Positions 1 through 5,436 of a stretch of 7,008 nucleotides of DNA are shown one piece after another. The stretch's first letter is position 1. The number at the start of each line of letters is the position of its first letter. Under the pieces are notes generated by a model that did no database searches, was not told the origin of the DNA, and saw only the letters and a program-made list of their open reading frames with translations. The position numbers and the translations under genes are program-made. The stretch spans positions 1 to 7,008 of the forward strand of contig JAFXHP010000023.1 of the NCBI GenBank assembly GCA_017536285.1, in the 5' to 3' direction. Origin of the DNA: Clostridia bacterium. Its GTDB lineage: Bacteria; Bacillota_A; Clostridia; UMGS1883; HGM11501.

Positions 1-54
1 CCCACGACCTCTAGCGTGACAGGCTAGCGTTCTAACCAGCTGAACTACCAGGCC
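1..54 (-). tRNA. tRNA-Asp (anticodon GTC), 3' part cut by the window edge
   Basis: On the minus strand the 5' acceptor strand GGCCTGG starts at 54. It is followed by a D-arm (GTTC...GAAC), a perfect 5-bp anticodon stem CTAGC/GCTAG around the loop CTGTCAC, and a variable region leading into GTGGG, the 5' side of the T stem. The loop places GTC at the anticodon position, which reads Asp codons. The T loop, 3' acceptor strand and CCA lie beyond position 1. It follows tRNA-Val after a 7-nt run of T (minus strand), so the two are almost certainly cotranscribed and separated by tRNA processing. Confidence 0.93.
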
Positions 55-61
55 AAAAAAA

Positions 62-137
62 TGGTGGGAACAATAGGGCTCGAACCTATGACCCTCTGCT
101 TGTAAGGCAGATGCTCTCCCAACTGAGCTATGCTCCC
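62..137 (-). tRNA. tRNA-Val (anticodon TAC), CCA encoded
   Basis: A full cloverleaf reads on the minus strand. The acceptor GGGAGCA pairs with TGTTCCC (one G-U pair), the D-arm is GCTC/GAGC, the anticodon stem TCTGC/GCAGA encloses CTTACAA with anticodon TAC, the variable loop is GGGTC, and the T-arm is ATAGG-TTCGAGC-CCTAT. The discriminator base is A at 65 and CCA is encoded at 64-62. Mature length is 76 nt including CCA. It is the first gene of a tRNA operon continuing into tRNA-Asp, and its mature 5' end lies about 18 nt downstream of the start predicted for the nearer promoter. Confidence 0.97.
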
Positions 138-161
138 ATTTCTTTTTCAACAACAGAATTT

Positions 162-190
162 ATTATACCATAATCAGAACCGTTTGTCAA
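162..190 (-). promoter_or_regulatory. Proximal SigA promoter of the tRNA operon (consensus, extended -10)
   Basis: Read on the minus strand, TTGACA (190-185) is followed by a 17-nt spacer and TATAAT (167-162), with a TGG (TGn) extended -10 at 170-168. Both hexamers match the vegetative consensus exactly at optimal spacing. Transcription should start near 155, leaving a leader of about 18 nt before tRNA-Val. The A/T tracts at 191-230 lie where an UP element would contact the RNA polymerase alpha subunits. This is the pattern expected of a very strong stable-RNA promoter. Confidence 0.93.
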
Positions 191-191
191 G

Positions 192-221
192 AACTTTTTT
201 TCATTTTTTCGAAAAAAAGTT
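192..221. repeat. AT-rich inverted repeat between the two tRNA promoters
   Basis: AACTTTTTTT (192-201) and AAAAAAAGTT (212-221) are perfect 10-bp inverted arms separated by 10 nt. A second self-complementary stretch, TTTTTTCGAAAAAA, overlaps at 204-217. The repeat sits directly upstream of the proximal -35 box and within the leader of any transcript from the distal promoter. It contains almost no G or C, so a stable RNA hairpin is unlikely. Curved A-tract DNA or an UP element is the simpler reading. Confidence 0.55.
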
Positions 222-266
222 TTTTATTAAGTTTTTCGCCTCTGTAACCACTTGGTGTGCTTGAAT

Positions 267-295
267 ATAATAACACATGCCCACACTTTTGTCAA
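267..295 (-). promoter_or_regulatory. Distal SigA promoter of the tRNA operon
   Basis: On the minus strand, TTGACA (295-290) is followed by 17 nt and TATTAT (272-267), with TGT directly before the -10 as a TGn extension. Transcription should start near 260, about 105 bp upstream of the start from the proximal promoter. The sequence upstream of the -35 (296-340) is dominated by A and T tracts, suggesting an UP element. It begins about 46 bp beyond the terminator of the preceding gene, so it is insulated from that unit. Tandem promoters are usual for stable-RNA operons in Firmicutes. Confidence 0.88.
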
Positions 296-340
296 GCATT
301 TTTTTAAGTTTTTTATAAAAATTCTATCATAGCATTTTTT

Positions 341-377
341 AAAAATACAGGTACGGAAAAACCGCACCTGTATTTTT
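341..377 (-). terminator. Intrinsic terminator of the secreted-protein gene
   Basis: AAAAATACAGGT (341-352) and ACCTGTATTTTT (366-377) form a perfect 12-bp inverted repeat. One mismatch and a 3-bp CGG/CCG extension close it on a five-base loop (357-361). Read on the minus strand, a GC-containing stem is followed by a run of five T (345-341), the usual Rho-independent form. The TAA stop of the upstream gene (378-376) lies partly inside the stem base. The arms are symmetrical with A/T tails on both sides, so it could also act on the plus strand, but no plus-strand gene uses it. Confidence 0.9.
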
Positions 378-1464
378 AACCGTTCCAGGAAGTTCCGTCA
401 CTAAATACGACACTTCTGACGGTAAAATTGCTGATATAATCCGTATTGTAATTATCCAACTGAAAATAAAATATCTTCTTTTCTCCGGGATTAAGTTCGG
501 TACTTTCAGAAGAATATATATTTTCTTCTTTTATCATAGTCCCTGCGTTATCGTGGCATACGAATCCGGCTTTGTATGATAAAATCGTTCCATAGGAAAC
601 ATTACGAAGTTCAATGGCCAGATATTCTTTGCCGTCCTTCTCATTATACAAAACATGATAGTCAACCAGGGCCATCGGAGCATTAAGCTCCACTCTCCAC
701 TTATCCATAGCTTTGCACTGAGCTTCCGACAACTCCTGCAAATAAGACGGATTTTTAATGATAGTTTTTAATGTATCCACTTTTTCAAGAATTCCCTCAT
801 AATCCCAGTCGTTAATCCCCTTACCGAAGTAGTCTCTGAACTCTATCATCTTGATATCTTCCCATTCATACCACCCCACGGCTTTGTAGGCGGCCACATC
901 GCAGTACGCAACCTTAAGTTCCCTTCCGTCAAGTGCGTAAAGATTAACATCACCGTGCCATCCTACAGCTTCGTAATCGGGAACAAGCAAGTCAAGCACA
1001 GCAAGTTTTCTGCCGTCATCTGCAGATATTCCTTCATAGCGGCAATAATAATAAGAATTAAACCAGCTTCCCGGCTTTGCGGGTTGAATTTCAATGCTGG
1101 CAGTGTTTACGTCGGCATAAACGTATCCGCAATACTGAGAATATCTGTTATCATATTTCATCGTGATATACTCTGAATCTATATGATTGCCGTCCTTATC
1201 GTAACAATAGATTAAAAACTCGGGGTTTTCCGCAATACGGTTTTCGGTTATCCATATTTCAAGCTTCTTTGCACAGTTTCCGTCTTCAGCATAGTACAGC
1301 GAAGGATATATCTCCACATCGTTAATGGTAAATACCACTTCTTTGCTTTCTGCAGCCATTGTCATAGATACAGGACTGTTTGTTATCCTTATCGCTTCCG
1401 AAGGTAAAACAAACATCATAAAAGTCAAAGTAAACGCTCCGATAAAGGTAAGTAATTTTTTCAT
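376..1464 (-). CDS. Secreted protein with two DGR...AVGW repeats, function unknown
   Basis: This encodes 362 residues from the ATG at 1464. The start is set by an AGAGGTG ribosome binding site 6 nt upstream. A TTG further up at 1503 extends the frame by 13 codons but lies upstream of the predicted transcription start. Residues 1-24 form a signal peptide: MKKLL, a hydrophobic core, then SEA as a likely signal peptidase I site (MAA near 36-38 is an alternative). There is no lipobox, LPXTG or other membrane segment, so release or non-covalent surface association is inferred. Residues about 43-130 are Tyr-rich and beta-like. Residues 146-169 and 174-198 form two repeats of 29-residue period, each with DGR and AVGW. 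Residues about 205-260 look helical. Residues 262-362 look like a beta-sandwich ending VVFSDGTSW. Seven Cys follow the signal peptide. I recall similar DGR...VGWY repeats in secreted clostridial proteins but know no function for them. It has its own promoter and terminator. Confidence 0.85.
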   Translation of the reverse strand: MKKLLTFIGAFTLTFMMFVLPSEAIRITNSPVSMTMAAESKEVVFTINDVEIYPSLYYAEDGNCAKKLEIWITENRIAENPEFLIYCYDKDGNHIDSEYITMKYDNRYSQYCGYVYADVNTASIEIQPAKPGSWFNSYYYCRYEGISADDGRKLAVLDLLVPDYEAVGWHGDVNLYALDGRELKVAYCDVAAYKAVGWYEWEDIKMIEFRDYFGKGINDWDYEGILEKVDTLKTIIKNPSYLQELSEAQCKAMDKWRVELNAPMALVDYHVLYNEKDGKEYLAIELRNVSYGTILSYKAGFVCHDNAGTMIKEENIYSSESTELNPGEKKIFYFQLDNYNTDYISNFTVRSVVFSDGTSWNG

Positions 1465-1470
1465 ACAAAT

Positions 1471-1477
1471 CACCTCT
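1471..1477 (-). promoter_or_regulatory. Ribosome binding site that fixes the start at 1464
   Basis: AGAGGTG on the minus strand ends 6 nt before the ATG at 1464. The predicted transcription start is near 1479, so the site lies within the first few bases of the mRNA. This favours the ATG at 1464 over the TTG at 1503. Confidence 0.85.
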
Positions 1478-1485
1478 TGATTTAC

Positions 1486-1514
1486 ATAATACCTGTTTTT
1501 CAAGGTTCTGTCAA
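1486..1514 (-). promoter_or_regulatory. SigA promoter of the secreted-protein gene
   Basis: On the minus strand, TTGACA (1514-1509), a 17-nt spacer and TATTAT (1491-1486) match the vegetative consensus with one deviation in the -10. Transcription should start near 1479, giving a leader of only about 15 nt that is almost entirely ribosome binding site. It lies in the 64-nt gap after hslO, where no terminator is visible. The gene may therefore also receive read-through from the upstream operon while having strong expression of its own. Confidence 0.87.
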
Positions 1515-1528
1515 ATCCCGGTAAAGAA

Positions 1529-2410
1529 TTACTGTTGTGCTTTATTTAATATTTCAAGAAGCTGCTCCTTTGAAAAGTCAAAGTTACGTCTGCAAAAATG
1601 GCATTTAAGTTCAGCATGTCCATCGGTATCTATTATTTCTTTGAGGTCTTTCTTTCCTATGGCAATTAATGCTCTTTCCATTCTTTCTTCAGAGCATGGG
1701 CAAAAATAGCCGGTTTCCACATTGTCATAAAAGAACATGCTGTGGTCACTCATGAGGCTTTCAGCTATCTCTTCCGGAGTCATGCCCTTTTCTATTGCCT
1801 CTGTAACGCTTCCGAATGCTTTAAGTGACTTTTCAATGTCCTCAATATGTTCTTCTGTCGCACCCGGGAGAAGCTGTATTATATATCCTCCGGCACTTTT
1901 TATGGACAAATCCTTATCAACAAGTACACCAAGTCCTACGGCAGAAGGAGTCTGCTCACTCTCTGCGAAATATTTTGTAAAATCCTCGGCTATTTCTCCC
2001 GATACAAGCTCCACATGTCCCACATAAGGTTCCTTCATTCCATAGTCCTTTATTATACCGAGATATCCGTCTGTTCCCACAATTCCTCCCACATCAAGAT
2101 GACCGTTTGCCTTTGTGGGAAGGTCTGCCATTGGGTTGGTGCAATACCCTCTTACAAAAGCACTTCCGTCTGTAACCGTGCATATTTTGCCAATTGAGCC
2201 GCCACCGTCCACCTGAACGGTAACAGAAGTATCTTCATCCTTTATCATTGCACCAATCATTGCTGTTGCAGTGAGTGTTCTTCCAAGAGCCGCTGCCGCA
2301 GTTGCACTGCACCCGTGAATTTTGGCAGCTTCATTTACAAGCTCTGTGGTGTTTGCCGCATATATCCTCACAAAACCATCCATCGTAATGGCACGTGCTA
2401 CATAATCCAT
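1529..2410 (-). CDS. hslO: Hsp33 redox-regulated molecular chaperone
   Basis: This is a cytoplasmic holdase chaperone. In the family, four Cys bind zinc in the reduced, inactive form; oxidation to disulfides releases zinc, unfolds the C-terminal half and exposes a binding surface for unfolding proteins. The 293-residue product has the usual length. The N-terminal core (about 1-180) begins MDYVARAITMDG and carries typical segments such as the Ala-rich stretch after IHGCS, DGGGSIG (about 68-74) and the GGYIIQLLPGA region (about 174-184). The C-terminal redox switch is intact: C237 and C239 (CPC), then C270 and C273 (CHFC), giving CXC-X30-CXXC. The ATG at 2410 has AAAGGAG about 7 nt upstream. 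It starts 22 nt after the first M42 gene (by coordinate), with no promoter or terminator visible between them, so it is probably the last gene of the murD-peptidase operon. Confidence 0.97.
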   Translation of the reverse strand: MDYVARAITMDGFVRIYAANTTELVNEAAKIHGCSATAAAALGRTLTATAMIGAMIKDEDTSVTVQVDGGGSIGKICTVTDGSAFVRGYCTNPMADLPTKANGHLDVGGIVGTDGYLGIIKDYGMKEPYVGHVELVSGEIAEDFTKYFAESEQTPSAVGLGVLVDKDLSIKSAGGYIIQLLPGATEEHIEDIEKSLKAFGSVTEAIEKGMTPEEIAESLMSDHSMFFYDNVETGYFCPCSEERMERALIAIGKKDLKEIIDTDGHAELKCHFCRRNFDFSKEQLLEILNKAQQ

Positions 2411-2432
2411 TTTATTTCTCCTTTACATACAT

Positions 2433-3407
2433 TTATAATGTCGCTTCTCCGAAAGCCTTTATAAGTTTAACCGTGTTTTCAATGTCATTTATATCCGCCA
2501 TTTCCGTTGCTGAATGAATGTATCTCACAGGAATCGAAACAGCCCCCGTCAACACACCACCCTTTACGGTATGTATCGCTCCCGCATCGGTGCCGCCTCC
2601 GGTTATTACTTCCATCTGATAAGCTATACCATTTTCTTTCGCAAGGGAAATTAACTTATTTCTTACTTCAATCCCAGTAATTACTGAGTGATCCATAACC
2701 TTAATTGCCGTACCACCACCAAGACACAGGGAATTTTTGTTGCATTCCGGAGTATCCCCATTCATCGTCACATCAATACATATCGCATAATCGGGTTCTA
2801 TTTTAAATGCAGCAGGGCCGGCTCCCCGAAGGCCTACCTCCTCCTGGGTTGTAAATACATAATAAATGTCATTATCTGTTTTAATTTCCTTTGCCGCACG
2901 GATTAATGCATAGCATGACGCTCTGTTATCAAGAGTTTTTGACGCAACCTTATCACCCATTACGGTAAAGTGAGACATTACGCTGCAGGTATCACCCACA
3001 GAAACCTTTTCTTCTGCTTCTTCTCTTGACTTCGCTCCGATATCTATAAACACTTTTTCCTGACGGAGATTTGCCTCATGTTCCTTTTCATATGCCACAA
3101 CTCCAACAGTGCCGTTTTCAAACTTTACAAAACGGTTTAGCGAAAGATGTGGCGGAAGGTATCCGATTTGTGCACAGCGAAGGTAACCGGTCTTTTCAAT
3201 AAACGTGACCATAAGTCCTATTTCGTCCATATGAGCGGCATACATTATCTTTTTGCCGGTGCCCTTTTTATGGCAAATAAGGTTTCCTAAGTTATCAGAA
3301 TATATTTCATCTGCATAAGGCCTCATCTCCTCTTCGATAACGGCCGAAATTTCAGTTTCGCATCCCGAAGGGCCAAAGGCTTCGCAAAGTTTTTTAAGTA
3401 GCTCCAT
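2433..3407 (-). CDS. M42 family metallo-aminopeptidase, paralog A
   Basis: A cytoplasmic di-metal (Zn/Co) aminopeptidase of the TET/glutamyl-aminopeptidase group, formerly often labelled endoglucanase M. Family members assemble into 12-subunit tetrahedra and trim peptides from the N-terminus. All expected residues are visible in the 324-residue product: H59 and D61 in AHMDEIG, bridging D160 in LDNR, catalytic E189 and metal ligand E190 in TQEE, D212 in CIDVT, and H298 in RYIHS. A GGGTDAGAIH motif lies near 270-279. The segment between about 67 and 155 matches the inserted dimerisation domain. The ATG at 3407 has GGAGG 8 nt upstream, and the gene follows paralog B after 15 nt. Substrate preference cannot be read from the sequence, and family annotations as cellulase should not be trusted. 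Confidence 0.93.
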   Translation of the reverse strand: MELLKKLCEAFGPSGCETEISAVIEEEMRPYADEIYSDNLGNLICHKKGTGKKIMYAAHMDEIGLMVTFIEKTGYLRCAQIGYLPPHLSLNRFVKFENGTVGVVAYEKEHEANLRQEKVFIDIGAKSREEAEEKVSVGDTCSVMSHFTVMGDKVASKTLDNRASCYALIRAAKEIKTDNDIYYVFTTQEEVGLRGAGPAAFKIEPDYAICIDVTMNGDTPECNKNSLCLGGGTAIKVMDHSVITGIEVRNKLISLAKENGIAYQMEVITGGGTDAGAIHTVKGGVLTGAVSIPVRYIHSATEMADINDIENTVKLIKAFGEATL

Positions 3408-3422
3408 AAAAAGTTCCTCCCA

Positions 3423-4430
3423 TTATAATATTTCCATTGCTCTCTCCGCAAAAGTTACGGAAAGTTTCACCATCGCCTCGTAGTCGCTGACGCTTGCCAC
3501 ACTGACAGGTGAATGAATATATCGGCATGGAAGTGCCAATATCGCTGTTGGTATGCCTTCTCCGGTTATATGAATTGCTCCACCGTCTGTACCGCCTGTC
3601 GCCGCATACTTATATTGCCATTTCACATTTGCTTCAAAGGCACATTTTTTCAAAAATTCCACCATTTTGCGATTCGCTATCATGCTTCTGTCACGAACAG
3701 GGATACATACGCCGTTTCCGAGTTTTGTAACAAAATCCCTTTCCTCGCATCCGTACACATCGGATGCCGTTGTCCCTTCCAGAACAAGTGCCATATCCGG
3801 CCTTATTTTAGAAGCTGCCGCTCTTGCACCGATTCCGCCTATTTCCTCACAGGTGGAAAAAACGCCGTAAAAATCATAAGGATAGTCTTTTTCCAGCATT
3901 TTAAGAAGGCAGGCACATCCGACTCTGTCATCCAACGCCTTGCCCTTCATAGAGTCATCGCCAAAGTACGAAAAGTCTGTATCAAAGGCAATATAGTCTC
4001 CTATTGCCACAAGCTTTTCTGCCTCCTCTTTATCGGATGCTCCAATATCTACAGAAAGGCCTTTCTCTTCAGCTGCTTTTTTTCGTTCATCGGCATTTTG
4101 CAAATGTACGGCTTTTGTTGCAATAACGCCGGGAATCTTGTTTTCTCCAATTCTCACACGCTTTGAAACAATAACACGCGGGTCGATTCCTCCGCAGCTT
4201 GTGAATTTTATATATCCTTTATCAGTTATACCGGTAACCATAAATCCCACCTCATCCATATGGGCACAGTACATTACCTTTTTTCCCTGAGACTTTCCTT
4301 TTTTATATACGATGATGTTACCCAGGGCATCAACCGTTACTTCGCCTGCGGAAATGTTATCCAGTATCACCTTTCTGATGGGCGAGCAGAAACCTGATAC
4401 TCCGTCTGTTTCAGTAAGTAATTTAAGCAT
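3423..4430 (-). CDS. M42 family metallo-aminopeptidase, paralog B
   Basis: This is the second of three consecutive M42 paralogs, with 335 residues from the ATG at 4430. That start has AGGAGG 9 nt upstream, and MLKLLTETDGVSG aligns with the N-termini of both neighbours. An in-frame TTG at 4460 would add ten residues without a ribosome binding site. Active-site residues are H57 and D59 in AHMDEVG, bridging D167 in LDDR, catalytic E195 with ligand E196 in TCEE, and H306 in RYIHS. At the ligand position where its neighbours carry Asp in a DVT motif, this protein has E218 in LEGTTASD. In the wider clan Asp or Glu is accepted there, so activity is expected, but this marks a different subgroup. The TGGTDGGAIH motif is at about 278-287. 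The start overlaps the paralog C stop by 8 nt, suggesting coupled translation. Confidence 0.92.
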   Translation of the reverse strand: MLKLLTETDGVSGFCSPIRKVILDNISAGEVTVDALGNIIVYKKGKSQGKKVMYCAHMDEVGFMVTGITDKGYIKFTSCGGIDPRVIVSKRVRIGENKIPGVIATKAVHLQNADERKKAAEEKGLSVDIGASDKEEAEKLVAIGDYIAFDTDFSYFGDDSMKGKALDDRVGCACLLKMLEKDYPYDFYGVFSTCEEIGGIGARAAASKIRPDMALVLEGTTASDVYGCEERDFVTKLGNGVCIPVRDRSMIANRKMVEFLKKCAFEANVKWQYKYAATGGTDGGAIHITGEGIPTAILALPCRYIHSPVSVASVSDYEAMVKLSVTFAERAMEIL

Positions 4431-5427
4431 CAAGCTCGCCCTCCTCGCAGAATGCAGCAATTAATTTTGCAGCACTTTCTATGTCCTTTATATTTATCAC
4501 TTCACAGGTCGAGTGCATATATCTTATGGGTATAGATACCAAGGCACATCGGCAGTTTTCGGCATTTTTTGCCACCGCCCAGGCGTTAGTGCCGGTATTT
4601 CCCCCTTCGGTTTCTGTCTGATATAAAATTTCCTTTTCCCCGGCAAGCTTCATAAGCTGTTTCGTAAAATCCAAGGACAAGCTGGGACTGATGCAAACCG
4701 TAGGTCCTTTTGAAAGCTCAAAGCTCTGCTCGCTGCTTCCTTCAGAAGTTCCGAACGTTACATCCACAGAAATTGAATAATCGGGATTCACATTCCATGC
4801 GACACACCTTGCCCCACGTGTTCCAAGTTCCTCTCCCACAGTAGCTGACACATATACATCCATTTTAGGCTTTTCAATCATCGACAACGCCTTAAGCAAC
4901 ACAGCAAGTCCCGCTCTGTCGTCAAATGCACGGTCTGCCGCATAGTCTCCGGAAAGAGGTGTAAACCCTGCATTATAGGTTGCAATATCCCCCACGGAAA
5001 CAAAATCCTTTATGTCGAAAATCCCAGTATCAATTGCCATAATATCTATGTTAAGCCCCTTATCTTCTCCGTCTTTTATAAGATGTGGAGGCTTTGCACC
5101 AATAACGCCGTAAATATCCTTTTTCCCGTGAACGGTAACCTCACATCCCGGAAGAATTTTCATATCTGTTCCTCCGATGGGTGTAAAGGTCAAAAATCCG
5201 CGTTCTTCTACCCCTGTTATCATAAGTCCCAGTTCGTCAATGTGAGCCTCTATTAAAAGTTTTTTTGCGTTTTTAATTCCGGAGGAGATTTTTCCTGTTA
5301 TATTTCCCAACGCATCGGTTTTTATATCTTTGGTGTATTTAGATAAAAGCTCTTTAAACACCTCTCCTGCCGCACTTTCATGCCCCGATACGCCTCGGAC
5401 ACTTGTAAGCTTTCTGAGCAAATCCAT
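4423..5427 (-). CDS. M42 family metallo-aminopeptidase, paralog C
   Basis: This is the first transcribed of the three M42 genes, encoding 334 residues. Visible active-site residues are H62 and D64 in AHIDELG, bridging D169 in FDDR, catalytic E199 and ligand E200 in GEE, D222 in SVDVT, and H305 in RYMHS, so the di-metal site looks complete. Its late glycine motif reads GGNTGTNAWAV (about 275-285), unlike GG(G)TD(A/G)GAIH in paralogs A and B. From memory, the TGTDAWA form is the common version in this subgroup, so N281 would replace a usual Asp. The ATG at 5427 is preceded by GAGGTGA, which overlaps the murD stop codon, and only 9 nt separate the genes. This indicates cotranscription and probably coupled translation with murD. 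It is cytoplasmic, with no signal peptide. Confidence 0.93.
   Translation of the reverse strand: MDLLRKLTSVRGVSGHESAAGEVFKELLSKYTKDIKTDALGNITGKISSGIKNAKKLLIEAHIDELGLMITGVEERGFLTFTPIGGTDMKILPGCEVTVHGKKDIYGVIGAKPPHLIKDGEDKGLNIDIMAIDTGIFDIKDFVSVGDIATYNAGFTPLSGDYAADRAFDDRAGLAVLLKALSMIEKPKMDVYVSATVGEELGTRGARCVAWNVNPDYSISVDVTFGTSEGSSEQSFELSKGPTVCISPSLSLDFTKQLMKLAGEKEILYQTETEGGNTGTNAWAVAKNAENCRCALVSIPIRYMHSTCEVINIKDIESAAKLIAAFCEEGELDA
4440..4445 (-). promoter_or_regulatory. Ribosome binding site that fixes the paralog B start
   Basis: A full AGGAGG on the minus strand lies 9 nt before the ATG at 4430, inside the last codons of paralog C. The TTG at 4460 has only AT-rich sequence upstream. The site therefore decides the start and shows that paralog B initiates while ribosomes finish paralog C. 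Confidence 0.88.
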
Positions 5428-5436
5428 TTTCTCACC

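Noticed and set aside
247..256. Short ACCA...TGGT inverted arms downstream of the distal tRNA promoter
   Set aside because: Four-bp arms around two bases are too short to form a hairpin and are expected by chance. They may at most be part of an operator, for which there is no other evidence.
1465..1503. TTG start at 1503 extending the secreted protein by 13 residues
   Set aside because: The extension overlaps the -10 region and lies upstream of the predicted transcription start near 1479. The ATG at 1464 has a good ribosome binding site and begins a normal signal peptide.
3513..4166. Plus-strand open frame of 217 codons
   Set aside because: It lies wholly inside paralog B on the opposite strand, whose reading frame has clear family motifs. 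The translated plus-strand product is Cys- and aromatic-rich with no recognisable domain. Other plus-strand frames, such as 1847-2197 and 6352-6618, are the same kind of shadow.
4431..4460. TTG start at 4460 extending paralog B by 10 residues
   Set aside because: It has no ribosome binding site, the extra residues do not align with the paralogs, and the ATG at 4430 has AGGAGG at 9 nt.
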